The notes beneath the pieces are model-generated. The model was not told the origin of the DNA. It was given only the letters and a program-made list of their open reading frames with translations, and searched no databases. DNA of 64,000 nt, from contig OZ025705.1 in assembly GCA_964019335.1 (NCBI GenBank), positions 186,001 to 250,000 of the forward strand, given 5' to 3'. Shown here piece after piece: positions 47,632 through 60,731 of this stretch. This stretch comes from Diplonema japonicum. Taxonomy: Eukaryota; Euglenozoa; Diplonemea; Diplonemida; Diplonemidae. The stretch's first letter is position 1. Each line of letters starts with the position of its first letter. The position numbers and the translations under genes are program-made.

Positions 47632-50600
47632 TCACGACAAAGAAGACGAGAGCAAGGAGCTGTTTGGGTCGGAACCTGATGACGCAGAGGCGAAGTTGAG
47701 GAGCTCTGCAAGCGAGTCTGCAGTTACCTCACCAGAGGGGTCTATAGTGTCGGGTGTGGCATCAGGAAGGAAGGGGTCATGGAAAGGCCGTGTGCGGGAG
47801 GAAGACGACGAAGAGGCAGAAGATGTGGTAAGCGCAGAGCTCTCCCCTCCCGGGGATGGGGTGGACGGGCTACCGCCTATGACCACAGGCAAGGCCTGCA
47901 CGACTTCCCTCTCTCTCGTTCTGATGGGCGAATCGTTCGATAGTGACGACACAGCAAAGGAGAGCTCCGCCGGAACTGAAGTGCTTTTCATCAGAGCAGT
48001 CGCCGTTTCCTCCAACTTGCGCATCATGCGCGTGTTCTCTTCCACCTCCTCCTGGTTCCTCTGCTGCATTTTCTTGAATACCTCATCCTGCATGCGCATC
48101 CTCTTGATGATCCCCTCATAACCCCCCTCGCCCCCACCTGGCAGGGTCGACACAGTGCTGCCCGATGTGGGGGTGGTCTTCGACGTGCTGCTGCCTGTCG
48201 TCGTCGTTGTCATCGTAGTCGTTGTCACTGTCGTGGTTGTAGGTGTCGTTGCTGGTGTGACACTCCCATCGTTGCTCCCTCGTATGATGGCGGCACGGGT
48301 GGACTGGTAGTTTGTGTCGATCTCACGCTCCATGATCTTCGTAAGAACATTCACCGCATCGTGTGGTGGTGTCCCAGGGATGGTCTCGACAGTCTCCTCT
48401 GACGCTGTGGCCTGCTGCGTCTCCTGTTGTATCGAAGAGGGTTCCTGCACTGGCTCAGGTGTCAGTTCCACCTCTTGGTCCGGTTTCTGTTCTGGCTCGG
48501 GTTCAGGAGTCTCGGCGGGGCTTGACTGAGGTTCTTGTTGTTCTGGCTGTCCCACCTCCTCACTGGGCGTGAGAACATTCCTGTGCACCGCATAGCGCGG
48601 GGCAACAGGGGGCTCCCAAGGATCGGTGGCAGTGGCACGATCTTGCTTCTCCAGCTCTGAAAGGATTTTGTTGTCGATGTCATCATCTGCCACTTGCGTT
48701 TGCGCCTCCGCTTTCGTGGGTTGTGCATTTGGAGGTATGTCGGTGTAGTTGTCGGAGAAGGTGGGGACATCGGCAATCCAGCGAACGGCATGCTCGTACT
48801 GACGTTGTGCACGCTCCTCGACCCTCAACAAGAGATCCTCGGCTGCCGCCTCAGTCTGCGCATTGGATACTGCCGCAGCGAAGCTCTCAACCCCGCTATG
48901 GAACCTTCCTAAAGCCTCAGAGTGCTTTGCAGCATTGATCTCCAGCTCCACCCCAGCGGCCCTGTGTTGCAGTGCTGCCTTACGCAGCCGCATCTCATTC
49001 TGCTCTTGCATCACCTTTTCCTTGAGCGCTACCATCTCCTGGTGTCTCTCCGCCTCCATCTCCAGTGCAGTCTGCGCAGCCTCGCTTCGATGGTTCAGTT
49101 CTTGTATCCTCTTCTCGTGGTCCTCCTCAGACCTCAGAAGCTGCTGCCCCAACTCCTCTGTGTTGCGTCTGATTCGTATGAGGTGCACCTCCTCTGCGAT
49201 AATCCTCTCCCTGTCCTGCACTGCTGAATTGATGGTAACCTCAGGGTAGTCTGTGATCACAGGATAAGGCTTCCCTGCGTCCATAGGGGTGAAGGTCTGG
49301 TATTTGCCGGCACCGCACTCGCTAGGGAGGGCATCCAAATTGACCTTCCTGTGCAGGGTGTAGGTACGGTGAATGACCTTATTGATGTCGGCAGGGTTGT
49401 TTTTTGTGAAGAAGACTTTGAAGAAGGCCTCGCCAGTGGTGGAAGCCCTGAAGACCTCTTTATGCGCAGAGAGGTAAGCGACGTGGAAGAGGAACAACCA
49501 GATGGGCTGGTTGCTGAAGACGTGGTCCATCACCTGCAGCCACTCGTTTGTCGACAGCAGATCAGTGAAGAGCGTCGTCATGGGTGACCACGCGTACCAC
49601 TCGACGGGGCACCCTCTGTCACGCAGGACTTCAAGCGTCTCGGGGTCGAGCTGCTCAAGCAACGAATCGATGAGCAGTACTGCAGGGTAGGAGTAGTGTG
49701 GGTAGTTGGCCAAGTATGCCTGCCCCCAGTTCTGCAGGAAGACCAACGTAACTTCAAAGGCTGCTTTAACGTTGCTCCCAAATGCTTTCGTGATGGGGAA
49801 CACGAGTTCAGGGAGCCATGATGTCACCGACAGCGGTGGGCAGTGGTGACACAGGCACTCCAAGACCTTCACCATTGCTTGTTTCAGCTTAGCGCAGTTC
49901 AGCGGGAACTCTTTGAGGAGGACCGGGACTGCATCGTGGCGTCCCTTGTGCAGAAGAGTCGTGAAGCCCTCACCAGCCGTCTCGCTTGACGTCCTCAACA
50001 AGAACCTCCATATTAATGTTCTGTACTTATCGGGGTACTGCCCGTAGCTGAGGAGCATCCTCCGCAGCTTCGCGGAGTTCAGCGTGATGGCCTTCTGGTC
50101 CAGCTTTGCTTGCAGACGGAGCTCCTCGTCGACGCAGTTTTTATCAAGCTCTCTAAGGCAGTCCTCATGGGGGTTCCTACGACGCTTAACAACCGACTGC
50201 CGCAAGGACACCGCTCTAGAAGATGTCCTACCCGTAGGACCATGGGCAAACCGCCTGTTTTGGTTGGAATACAGTGTCGCAAGCGCTGCGTCAACGGGTT
50301 GCTTCTCGGAGAGGGATTTTTTCGCTCGAAGGTCAGACCGCATCCAGTCGACAGGGGATGCGAGGGAGGACTGCAGGGGAATGGAGTAGCTGACGCATTT
50401 CCCGGACTCGTTGGGGTTGGCTTCAAGCGAGGTTTCAAGGAGCGCACCTTGAGGGGCGATAAAAGTGGGCACAGTACTGTCGCACATCCCGCGCATGGTG
50501 CTCACAAGAGTTGTCTCGGAAGAAGGTGTGGGGTCGGCAGCTTTGAAACTGGCGTAGACACAAGCAGTGGGGAGGTGCAGGATGTGAACAGTCCCACAGC

Positions 50601-51612
50601 CAACGAGGGTGAGGTACTGGTCGCCAGCAAGGGCGATGGAATCCGCGAAGATATTCGGCTTCGTGATGACATTGGAGAGTGTGGCTGTTTTGTGGAAAGG
50701 CCTGATGATGAGCACACTGCCATCTGTGGACAAAGCGGCAAGCCTCGTCTCGTCACCCGACACGAAAAACTCAAGCTGCACCACCCCGCTCCCGTTGCTC
50801 ATCACCTGCAGCGCTTTGTTCATCCGAAACGTTGTTAAATCGTAAATCACCACAGTAGGCGACCCCCTCCCCCCTGCAGCAAGGTGCTCCCCGCCGCGTG
50901 TCAGCGATATCGTGTCGAACATCGTCAACGGAGGAACCTGCGAAGAAGAAGGAAACACAGGAGGCGCTATCTCCTTAATGAGGTTCGGCCCCGCAAGGTC
51001 CCACACACACAGTGCCGTAGCATGGACTGTTAAAAGGTGTTTTGCAGAGGTAGCCACATCCACAGAAGGGTAAGATGATGTTTTCAACGAGTACTTTACA
51101 TCAAATCTATCTGAAGGTGAGCCAGGTGAGTAAGGTGTACACCACACTATGGTGGAGTCCGTGGCTGAGGAGGTTAAGAGGGATAGATGCGGGGAGGAGA
51201 AATGCAGTTTTGTAGCCTTGGACTGGTGGCCGCGAAGCGTGTGGCCGACCCTGCCCTTTTCTACGTTCAAGACCAAAATTGTTCTGTTTTCCAAGGAGAC
51301 TATTATTTCGCTACGTTTTGCGGTGCTGAAAACCATGCCTATCACGCTGTGGCCGCAGCGCTGCAGCAGAGAGAACCTGTTTCTTTTTATGTTGAGGATG
51401 TAAACGTTCCCCCTGCTGTCTCCTAGCCCAAGCCTGCCTTTTTCTATCGGGTCCCATGCGACACAATACGCCACGTTCTTCCCCCCTTCGTGCCTCACCT
51501 CCACCACCGTCCCATCGGCTTGAACCACAGGACTATTTCCCCACAAAGAGCCTGCTTGTACTTGGCCACCCACGGTTAGAATAGGGTTTTTTTTGTGTGG
51601 TAAAGGTGGCAT
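47632..51612 (-). CDS. TBC1D31: TBC1D31-like WD40/TBC protein (1326 aa)
   Basis: Single long exon. The N-terminal WD40 repeats occupy about residues 40-400 (LGDSRGNVYILNIKR, SSATDSTIVWCTPYS). The TBC domain is about 510-740, with YGQYPDKYRTLIWRFLLR, the helix around FEVTLVFLQNWGQAYLANYP, VEWYAWSPMTTLFTDLLS and NNPADINKVIH, in the same order as in animal TBC1D31 (WDR67). A long coiled coil (about 790-960) and a low-complexity Thr/Ser tail follow. The catalytic Arg-finger motif of active Rab GAPs is not obvious, as in TBC1D31. Animal TBC1D31 is a centriolar-satellite protein needed for ciliogenesis. The length exceeds the animal protein mainly through the tail. The ATG follows an A tract directly. 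Confidence 0.92.
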   Translation of the reverse strand: MPPLPHKKNPILTVGGQVQAGSLWGNSPVVQADGTVVEVRHEGGKNVAYCVAWDPIEKGRLGLGDSRGNVYILNIKRNRFSLLQRCGHSVIGMVFSTAKRSEIIVSLENRTILVLNVEKGRVGHTLRGHQSKATKLHFSSPHLSLLTSSATDSTIVWCTPYSPGSPSDRFDVKYSLKTSSYPSVDVATSAKHLLTVHATALCVWDLAGPNLIKEIAPPVFPSSSQVPPLTMFDTISLTRGGEHLAAGGRGSPTVVIYDLTTFRMNKALQVMSNGSGVVQLEFFVSGDETRLAALSTDGSVLIIRPFHKTATLSNVITKPNIFADSIALAGDQYLTLVGCGTVHILHLPTACVYASFKAADPTPSSETTLVSTMRGMCDSTVPTFIAPQGALLETSLEANPNESGKCVSYSIPLQSSLASPVDWMRSDLRAKKSLSEKQPVDAALATLYSNQNRRFAHGPTGRTSSRAVSLRQSVVKRRRNPHEDCLRELDKNCVDEELRLQAKLDQKAITLNSAKLRRMLLSYGQYPDKYRTLIWRFLLRTSSETAGEGFTTLLHKGRHDAVPVLLKEFPLNCAKLKQAMVKVLECLCHHCPPLSVTSWLPELVFPITKAFGSNVKAAFEVTLVFLQNWGQAYLANYPHYSYPAVLLIDSLLEQLDPETLEVLRDRGCPVEWYAWSPMTTLFTDLLSTNEWLQVMDHVFSNQPIWLFLFHVAYLSAHKEVFRASTTGEAFFKVFFTKNNPADINKVIHRTYTLHRKVNLDALPSECGAGKYQTFTPMDAGKPYPVITDYPEVTINSAVQDRERIIAEEVHLIRIRRNTEELGQQLLRSEEDHEKRIQELNHRSEAAQTALEMEAERHQEMVALKEKVMQEQNEMRLRKAALQHRAAGVELEINAAKHSEALGRFHSGVESFAAAVSNAQTEAAAEDLLLRVEERAQRQYEHAVRWIADVPTFSDNYTDIPPNAQPTKAEAQTQVADDDIDNKILSELEKQDRATATDPWEPPVAPRYAVHRNVLTPSEEVGQPEQQEPQSSPAETPEPEPEQKPDQEVELTPEPVQEPSSIQQETQQATASEETVETIPGTPPHDAVNVLTKIMEREIDTNYQSTRAAIIRGSNDGSVTPATTPTTTTVTTTTMTTTTTGSSTSKTTPTSGSTVSTLPGGGEGGYEGIIKRMRMQDEVFKKMQQRNQEEVEENTRMMRKLEETATALMKSTSVPAELSFAVSSLSNDSPIRTREREVVQALPVVIGGSPSTPSPGGESSALTTSSASSSSSSRTRPFHDPFLPDATPDTIDPSGEVTADSLAELLNFASASSGSDPNSSLLSSSLS

Positions 51613-52336
51613 TTTTTTTTTTTTTATAGTGTCCGCTTGTCAGTAATGTTAATTAAGATTGTTAGAAAAGAGGGGTGGGTAAAAAAAAAAAAAAAGAAAA
51701 ACCAACAAAACTTAGGAAAAGGGTGGACAAGGGTGCAGGGAAGGGTTCTTTTTTATTTTTATTTTATTTTTTTTTCTTCTTCGTTGAAAAACATGTCAAG
51801 ATACGAGGGCATTGAATACAAGAAGAACAAAAAAAAAAGCACGAAAAAAAAAAAGAAGATTTGTGGAAGAAAGAGAAACGGGAAGTACGTATCACAAGAG
51901 AAAAATGAAAAATAAAAAACAAGGAACAGAAAATAAAATAAAAATTGCAACCGACATAAAAACGGGCCGCTCCTTTTTTTTTGTTTCATTTGTTGCCAAC
52001 ACGCGACTCGAGGAACGAAAAAAATAAAAATAAAAAGCAGGCAGGAGGGCAAAAAAAAAAAAAAAAAAAAAAAACGAAGCTGTGTAGAAATAAAAAACAG
52101 GGAAGAACTACACACTTACCCCCCCCCCCCCCCCTTCTCATTCCTCTTCCCTACCCACTCACATGCCCCACTCTGTTAATGTGAAATTGAACGAAATATA
52201 AAAAAAGAAAACAATTTTTTGTTTTCTTTTTTTTTGGGAAAGAAAGAAGAAAAATAAAGTATAAAAAATTGAAACAACACTTTCTTTTTTTGGGGGGGGG
52301 TTCCCCCCCCCTCTTTTCTCAACAATCTTCATCTCA
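51613..52336. other. Spacer
   Basis: About 720 bp, dominated by A-rich + strand stretches (T-rich on the transcribed strand); no gene is seen. Confidence 0.6.
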
Positions 52337-55300
52337 TCATTTCCGGGCAGGACCCTTGTTGGCATAGTCACGGACTTTTGTAATAAGGTAAGGCGGCAGG
52401 AGATTCTCAACCTTTTTTTTTTTTTCTTTTTTTTTTTTTTGTTTCCCTCTCTCGTACCTGTTTCCTGTCGACAGCGGCGTAGTTGCAGAAGGTTTCCAAG
52501 AACAGAATGCAATTGCAGACCTCGATGGGAATAACCTCCTTGTCCTTCTCCTTCATCTTCGCCTGCGCATTCTCAAGCTCGTTCATGACCACCCTGCAGT
52601 ACTGGCAGAGGTACGCCACGAAAACATCCTTCTGCTGCGAGTGGAACTGCTTCAAAATTGTGACCAGCCCAATGATAAAGGGAGCCCCATCCATGGGGTC
52701 TTCCTTCCTCCGCACCACTAGGCAGTCAATTTGTGGATCGTACGCAAACCTCGGCAGAAATGTAATAACGAACAATGCTAGTATAAACGTGAGATGGGTG
52801 ATGGGCTCTGTTGTAATATAAATCTGTGTGTACGGGTTCGACATTCCGCAATTATCCAGGTATTTCGTCAGCTCGGGAAGGATGGGTTTCCTTCCGTTAG
52901 GATAACGATGAGCTTCGGGGTCAATGTAAAACCCATGGATGTCGTTGAGGAGCGCGTCGTTAACAGATGAAAGTGCTGAATGCAGAACCTGGGAGTCAAG
53001 CTTACACGCGAACTGCAATTCCTTTCCGATGTGCTTCCTCAAAAGCTGGCACCTCCCGATCCGCATCACCTTGTCGAGGAACGCCGGCCACAGTTTTGCC
53101 CCAACTTGGTACGCCTCATGGTAGTACATCTTGGCGTCTCTTGGAAGGGATGACACCGGTTGGAAGTGGCGCGACATTTTCTCAATAAGACACTTCTTGT
53201 CCTCCATTGGGAAGTCCCGCTTGATAATCCGGTTTGTTAAAATTTGCAAATCCTTAACAATCATGAACGCGAGGAGCTTATCACATCCGGCCATTCCGGG
53301 AGTTCCAATGGAACTATGCAGCGTTCCGAATGTTTGAAGACAGACAGACGCACGGCCTCGCTCATCGTACCAAGCTGACAGCTGATCGACGTAAACTGTT
53401 CTACGGGAGTCGGTTTGTTTGAGAAGCTCGTTGACAAGCCTTCCCATGAAGTTGACTGTTCGCTCGCCTTCAATGAGAGGAAGCTTCGGGATCGGGATGG
53501 AGAGGGATTGGTACTGCGATTGCCACGAGTATATCTTCTTCGTGAGGTAGTTGTTGGCCTCCATCTCCACATTGAAGTTGATCAACCTGGAGAACTCCTC
53601 CTGCCACAGTTTCAAACCGTACACGTTCATGTAGTCCTGCACGTACTCGAAGGAGGATTTCATTCCTTGAAGCTTCCTCGACAGATGGTCGAGTCTCTGT
53701 TCAAACGTAGGCGCTTTTTTATCTTTCGAATTGAACTGCAGGCTGTTGTGCAGGGTCACCGACAGTCTATCGACAAGCTCTTTACGGACTCCTTCCTCGA
53801 GAAGTTTCTGCGGGTCGATTTGGATCACGCCCATTAGTGTTTTTTCCATCGCGAGGATCCCTTCTGTGAACTTGGAGATGTTGTATGTCGTCTTTGCGAG
53901 GTCGTACCTCTGGTCCAGCTGCGCGAACTCCTTCATCTTGTCACGCGGCAAGCGTGTTGGACATTCTTGCAACACGTTTGTGAGGATTTCAATGATATTC
54001 TTGAGCTCTTCGAACATCGACGACGGGATGATCGCCAAGACCTTTCTCACAAACTCTACAAGGTTGCTTGAGTAAAACTCACTTGCAGATTCGTAGTCAA
54101 GACTCCGCGCTTCCGCGATTCTCGTCAACGGCAGCTCCATCATAGTGGCGAGCTTCAAAAACGTCGATCTGAGCTGCATCACCAGCGAGGGGCTCTTCTT
54201 GATCTTCTGTTGGATCAGCGGTACGTAACCATTAATGACATTCCACCCGTACGAGAAATCGCCCATTGTCGAGACGGTGATCACGACCCGGTCTTCGATG
54301 TTAACGTACCTGATCATCTGCTTCAGGATCGCCCGTGTGTCGAGGAGGAACTGCCTGACCTGTAAATTCGAGTCAACTTGGTGGTATTCCTCCACTTCTA
54401 CCAACGCTTGTATCAGATTCTGAATCTTCCTCCCTGCCTGTGTGCTGTTCTCGTAATCTAAGTCGTCGATTCTGTTGGCGATGTTCTCGAACCACTCTGA
54501 AAGGGTCTCCTCTACTACCTCTGCGGCCAGCGCGCCTTCTCCTCCGAAATGCTGGGATAATTTGTCCATTTTCGACCTCCCGGTCTCCCTGAGCTCGTCC
54601 CATTTCTCGGACTTTGTTTTGATGAGTTCCGTGAACATCTCTTGCAAGAGGTACTCGAGCTGCGAGGTGTTCAGCAGGAGCATCAAAATATCTTCCAAAG
54701 TGACACCTTGTGTTACCAGCGCTTTGAGCTTTTTGTCCTGAGTGGTCTCGTGAAGCATGAACCACCGGAGCGTCACGTTGCAGTTCCTCACACAGGGCAA
54801 CAGCTTCGAGTGGATCTCATCGAGAACGAATTTCTCGTTCAGAACCCCTTCACGAAGGTATTCATTGACCTCTTTCTTCAGATTGTGCAGCCTGTCCACC
54901 ATGCTGCGCTGGTAGTACTCGATGTTGTCCAACGCCATTGTGTTTTGAATGGCGCGGGTTGCCGCCTTGTAAGGAGCCCATCCCACTGTGAGATCGACAG
55001 TGGTCCCCATGTAGTAGGAGATGATCCAGTTGTCAGGGAAGTGCTTGTCGACGATCTCCCTCATCACGGGCTTCGAGTCGTGAAGTATTTTAGGACGGAA
55101 GTAAAGCAGAACGTAAAGCATCCCAGCTTGCGTGGCGAGGGCGGTGGAACGCTGTTCGGGGGCAGGGAAGTTGTAAGACATTTGATAAATGTCGTCAGAT
55201 CGAATTCTACCTATGATCATATCGCAGATGTCCACAGGGATGGGAATACGGGCGAAGTACTCCTCGGGGTACCCCGCGGGCCTCCTTTCCTTCGAGAAAC

Positions 55301-55889
55301 CTGTGTGCCTCATGAGCCTTACAACATCGTCTAGATTTGCTACATTGCTCGATCCCTTGTACCTGAGGTATGAGATGAGCATTCTTTCTCTCACCCTTCC
55401 AGGGATTTTAACATCGATCTGAAGGAGGATCACCCCGTACAGGTACAACGCCTCCGCCATGAGTTGCTTCCCATCCTGATTCACAAGAATGGACTCAAAA
55501 GTTTGTTGGATGTAGAAACCCTCACGGACGTCTTCCTGTTAATGTGTTATATTAGGAGGTTGGAGGGAGTGTCATACCCAGTAGCTCTGCAGGTCTGTGA
55601 TGTACTTCCAAATCGACTCGAATAGAAGGTAGAACCTCTGAAGGATGTCCATGTGTGTTTCTCTGAATTCCTGTGGAGATTTTTTTTTTTTTTTTTTTAA
55701 ATGAGTGGGGTAGCAAACCTCATCTTTCTCCAGTAGAGCAGGGTTGTTCTGGACCTGCCCTTCGCATTTGTCCTCGTCATTCAAGTATGCAAAATCGAAA
55801 ACGAGTCCCGCGTACTCTGATTTTTTCACGTCCAAGAAGACGGGTGGGATGTTCTCTGAGAGTCGGTTTAGTTCTGCGATGATAGAGCT

Positions 55890-55941
<52 letters not shown>

Positions 55942-56025
55942 CGTAGTTCTTCTTCCATACCTCCCTCTCGACACAAGTTTCAACAATTGCTGTCCGCACC
56001 TGTTATCTCCTCCTAAGAAATCCAT
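52337..56025 (-). CDS. WASHC5: Strumpellin, WASH complex subunit 5 (5 exons, 1159 aa)
   Basis: Exons are 55961-56025, 55719-55887, 55578-55670, 52458-55535 and 52337-52411. Joined, they encode 1159 residues, the usual strumpellin length. Recognisable stretches in order: MDFLGGDNRCGQQLLKLVS, GLVFDFAYL, EFRETHMDILQRFYLLFES, DGKQLMAEALYLYGVILL, MREIVDKHFPDNWIISYYMG, FTEGILAMEKTLMGVIQIDP, FEYVQDYMNVYGLKLWQEE and, in the last exon, VENLLPPYLITKVRDYANK. The WASH complex activates Arp2/3 to build actin patches on endosomes. All four introns fit GT-AG; the first and last have A-rich acceptors (A run then CAG or G). Intron 2 uses GTTTGC as donor. Confidence 0.93.
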
Positions 56026-57024
56026 GCGATTCTCTTTTTTTTTTTTTCTTCTTTTCCCCTAACTTCCCTCCCACCACCTCCGCCTGTTGTAAAGTCTGGA
56101 TCTATGGAAGAAGAAAAACAAGGCATAATAATCAAAGGGTCACGAGCAAAGAAAGGGGTAGGGTGAGAGTGTCAACGCCAAATGCGGCTTAGACACATTT
56201 CTTTTTTTTTTTTTTTGTGTGAGATTAGGAAAGAAAAGAAGACATTCAGTCTTCAGAGTTTTTTTTTTTTTTTTTTTCTTTTGCGCAAAAAGGGAGGGAA
56301 GGAACGGTCATCGCAAATAAATAAATATAAAAATTTAAAAAAATAAAGAAGAACTGGCCGTTTGTACGCGCCGGGTAGAAGTTTATAAAACCCTTAAACA
56401 CGTGGCCAACGTTCTCCCTTTGTTTAGACAAGTCAAAGACTTGTTTTCGCAAAAAAAAAAAAAAAAAAAAAAAAAACAACAGCAGCAAGCAAAGATTCTT
56501 TTTTTTTTTTTTAGATTATTGATGCTTCTGCAGCTGTAAATAAAAAAGAAATATAAAAAAAAAGAAAACCTTAGCCAATACATGCAATGCCTCTCACCTA
56601 ACAAGGATAAGCTACCGCCTCTAGGGGAAAACAAACTACAAGAATGGCTACAAAAAACAACAAAGAAAAAAACTGTAAAAAAAAGAGAAATACAGAAAGA
56701 AGAAACATGGATACTCACAATTAGCGTGCACCACGAAGGAAAAAAGTGCATTCAGGGTTTCAATATGATCCCCTGTCCATTCTTTTTTTATTCTTTTCTT
56801 CTGCATTTTCCCTCTTTTTTTTTTTTTTTTTTTTTTTCCAGCCCTTTACAGAAAAGGAAAGAAAGAAAAAAATAGAAATAACATACACCCATTGGACAGA
56901 TAGTATGGGGCTGTTGTCAATAACACTTAACCAAAAATATAAAAAAAAAGTAAAAGGAGAGGAGAAAAAAAATTTTTTTTTCTTTTTTTTCCATACAAAA
57001 AGCAAGTACTTGAATGCGCCATGC
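56026..57024. other. Long spacer
   Basis: About 1 kb; homopolymer-rich, no gene is supported. The short open frames here are low complexity. Confidence 0.6.
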
Positions 57025-58635
57025 CTAATTGCACGCCCCTGAGGGGTTGTTGGAGCAGGTGCAGTCCTGCTCAGGGCAAACAGCAGGGTCCACAGAATCA
57101 GCGAAGTTCCAACCGACGCAGTGGTAGCAGGTGATGGCATTGAAGGGGTCGTACACCCTCTTCACACCGAGGAGCCTGTTGTAGTTCTCCATGCTGCCCC
57201 AGTAGCGCTCCTTCCAGTCGTTCGACGGGAAGTTGTGCTGCGGCTCGTTCCAGTACACCCAACCGGTCCCCAAGGGGCGGAGCACGGTCTCCCCCCACGA
57301 GTCCATGTCCGCCACAATCTGCTGCTTCTGCTCTACGGTCGCCTCCTCCGCCCACGAGGACACGCACGTCACCTGGATGTCCGCGTTACGCATGGCAGGC
57401 GAGATAGACGTCAGGTCCCCAGTCGGGTCCATCGTCTTCATGGCACCCCCGAGCACCGACGACTGCGTGCAGAACTTCGTGAAGGGCATGGTCTCCGCTT
57501 TGGTCACCCATGCCGTCGTGGCGTTGATGAGGGCCAGGGCGTCCTCCCCCGACACGGAGTTCGACACCGAGTACTGGTTCCCACCGGGAGGGGGCGACAG
57601 GGAGTCCAAAAGGCTGTAGTAGGTGTTTGTGTTGTTCTGCTGGCAGTTCCCCGGGAGCAGCCCCGGCACGCACCCCGGCAGGCCGGACACCTTCGAGATG
57701 TGCTCGTTGCAGTTGTCGCCGTAGCACCAGGTCACCATGAACACGGGGTTCCCAGGGATCGCTCCAAGCGTGAGGTAGTAGCCACCCGCCTCCTTCGGTG
57801 CCACCGAGATGAAGTTGTGGTAAGCTTGCATAATGGCGGTCTGGTGCTCCTCGCCCTGCGGGAAGAACACCCCGAGGAAGCTCGTCACCTTCTGCGGTGT
57901 GGGGTTCAGTCTGAAGGTCATGCTCACGGTGATGCCGTAGGCGGAGCCCCCGCTTCCACGAAGGGACCTGAAGAGCTCGGGGTGATGGTACTCGTTGGCC
58001 GTCACCACGATCCCTGACGCCAGCACCACCTTCATCTCCACCAGGAGGTCCGCACCGAGCCCGTGCATCCTGCTGAGGTAGCCGTGGCCGCCACCTGTTG
58101 CCCACCCGTACGGCCCCACAGTGCTGTCCCCGCCCGTCGCGATGGCGTACGCCTCGTTTGTCTCAGCCTTCACGTACTCGGAGATCTCGCCGAAGGTCTG
58201 CCCGGGGCCCACCCTGATGTGCTTCTCGTCCCCGAAGTCGAAGATCACCTTCTCGTTGAACTCCGTCATCACGATGTGCACAGCGTTGTCAGCGATGTTC
58301 CTGACGTCCATGTGGTGCCCAGTGCTCAGCACAGAGACGCGCATCCCGTGCCACCTTGCGAAGCGCAGCGACTTCTGGATGTCCCTCACGCAGGTAGGGA
58401 ACACCATCATCGCGGGCTGCGGGGTGTTTGTTCTCGTGCTGTACGTGTACGGGGCGTACTCCGAGTCCGTCTTCAGGTGCACCTCCCCGTGGATGTAGTG
58501 CTTGAACCATTTGAACTGAGTGGCCGTTGGCCACCTCCAGTCCCCGGGAAGGCTGTACCTGTAGCCGTCGGAGCCCCAGGCCTCAGTCGGCACGGCGAGG
58601 GCCATCAACAGGGCAGCGAATAGCAAGCTTCTCAT
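57025..58635 (-). CDS. Secreted FAD-linked oxidase, berberine-bridge/AA7 type (536 aa)
   Basis: The signal peptide is about 1-19 (MRSLLFAALLMALAVPTEA). The FAD_binding_4 domain is about 70-245, with MVFPTCVRDIQKSLRFA, a His-containing motif VLSTGHHMDVRN (candidate for covalent FAD attachment), VGPGQTFGEISEYV and GGDSTVGPYGWATGGGHGYLS. A substrate domain and a C-terminal BBE motif follow (ERYWGSMENYNRLLGVKRVYDPFNAI). The Cys used for bicovalent FAD in related enzymes is replaced in GGDSTVG. Such enzymes oxidise sugars or oligosaccharides and release hydrogen peroxide, which could feed LPMOs (inference). A short Cys-rich tail ends the protein. The leader CAACAAC precedes the ATG. Confidence 0.9.
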   Translation of the reverse strand: MRSLLFAALLMALAVPTEAWGSDGYRYSLPGDWRWPTATQFKWFKHYIHGEVHLKTDSEYAPYTYSTRTNTPQPAMMVFPTCVRDIQKSLRFARWHGMRVSVLSTGHHMDVRNIADNAVHIVMTEFNEKVIFDFGDEKHIRVGPGQTFGEISEYVKAETNEAYAIATGGDSTVGPYGWATGGGHGYLSRMHGLGADLLVEMKVVLASGIVVTANEYHHPELFRSLRGSGGSAYGITVSMTFRLNPTPQKVTSFLGVFFPQGEEHQTAIMQAYHNFISVAPKEAGGYYLTLGAIPGNPVFMVTWCYGDNCNEHISKVSGLPGCVPGLLPGNCQQNNTNTYYSLLDSLSPPPGGNQYSVSNSVSGEDALALINATTAWVTKAETMPFTKFCTQSSVLGGAMKTMDPTGDLTSISPAMRNADIQVTCVSSWAEEATVEQKQQIVADMDSWGETVLRPLGTGWVYWNEPQHNFPSNDWKERYWGSMENYNRLLGVKRVYDPFNAITCYHCVGWNFADSVDPAVCPEQDCTCSNNPSGACN

Positions 58636-58940
58636 GTTGTTGTAATGTAGAACTGAGTGGTGTTGGAACAAATGATAATGAAAGGAATGGAAAATAAAAC
58701 GAAAGTTGTGGCTGGGAGATGGTCACAAAAAGCGAACAAAGTAGAAATGGGTCTGCGAATCGTGGTTTCACAACAAAAGAAATATGCCGAGAACATGACA
58801 CAACCATCACACATTCATGTGTTGCGGTCGAACAGGCCCTCGGCAGGAACGGGGCAGGGGTGGGGAAATGGGTGGGTCAGAATCGCAACAGAAGGCACAC
58901 TCCTACCGACCGTCGCTACATCCGACATCTTCTACAAAAT
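58636..58940. other. Spacer
   Basis: About 300 bp between the tubulin stop and the oxidase start; no gene is seen. It lacks the long homopolymers typical elsewhere. Confidence 0.5.
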
Positions 58941-60731
<1,791 letters not shown>

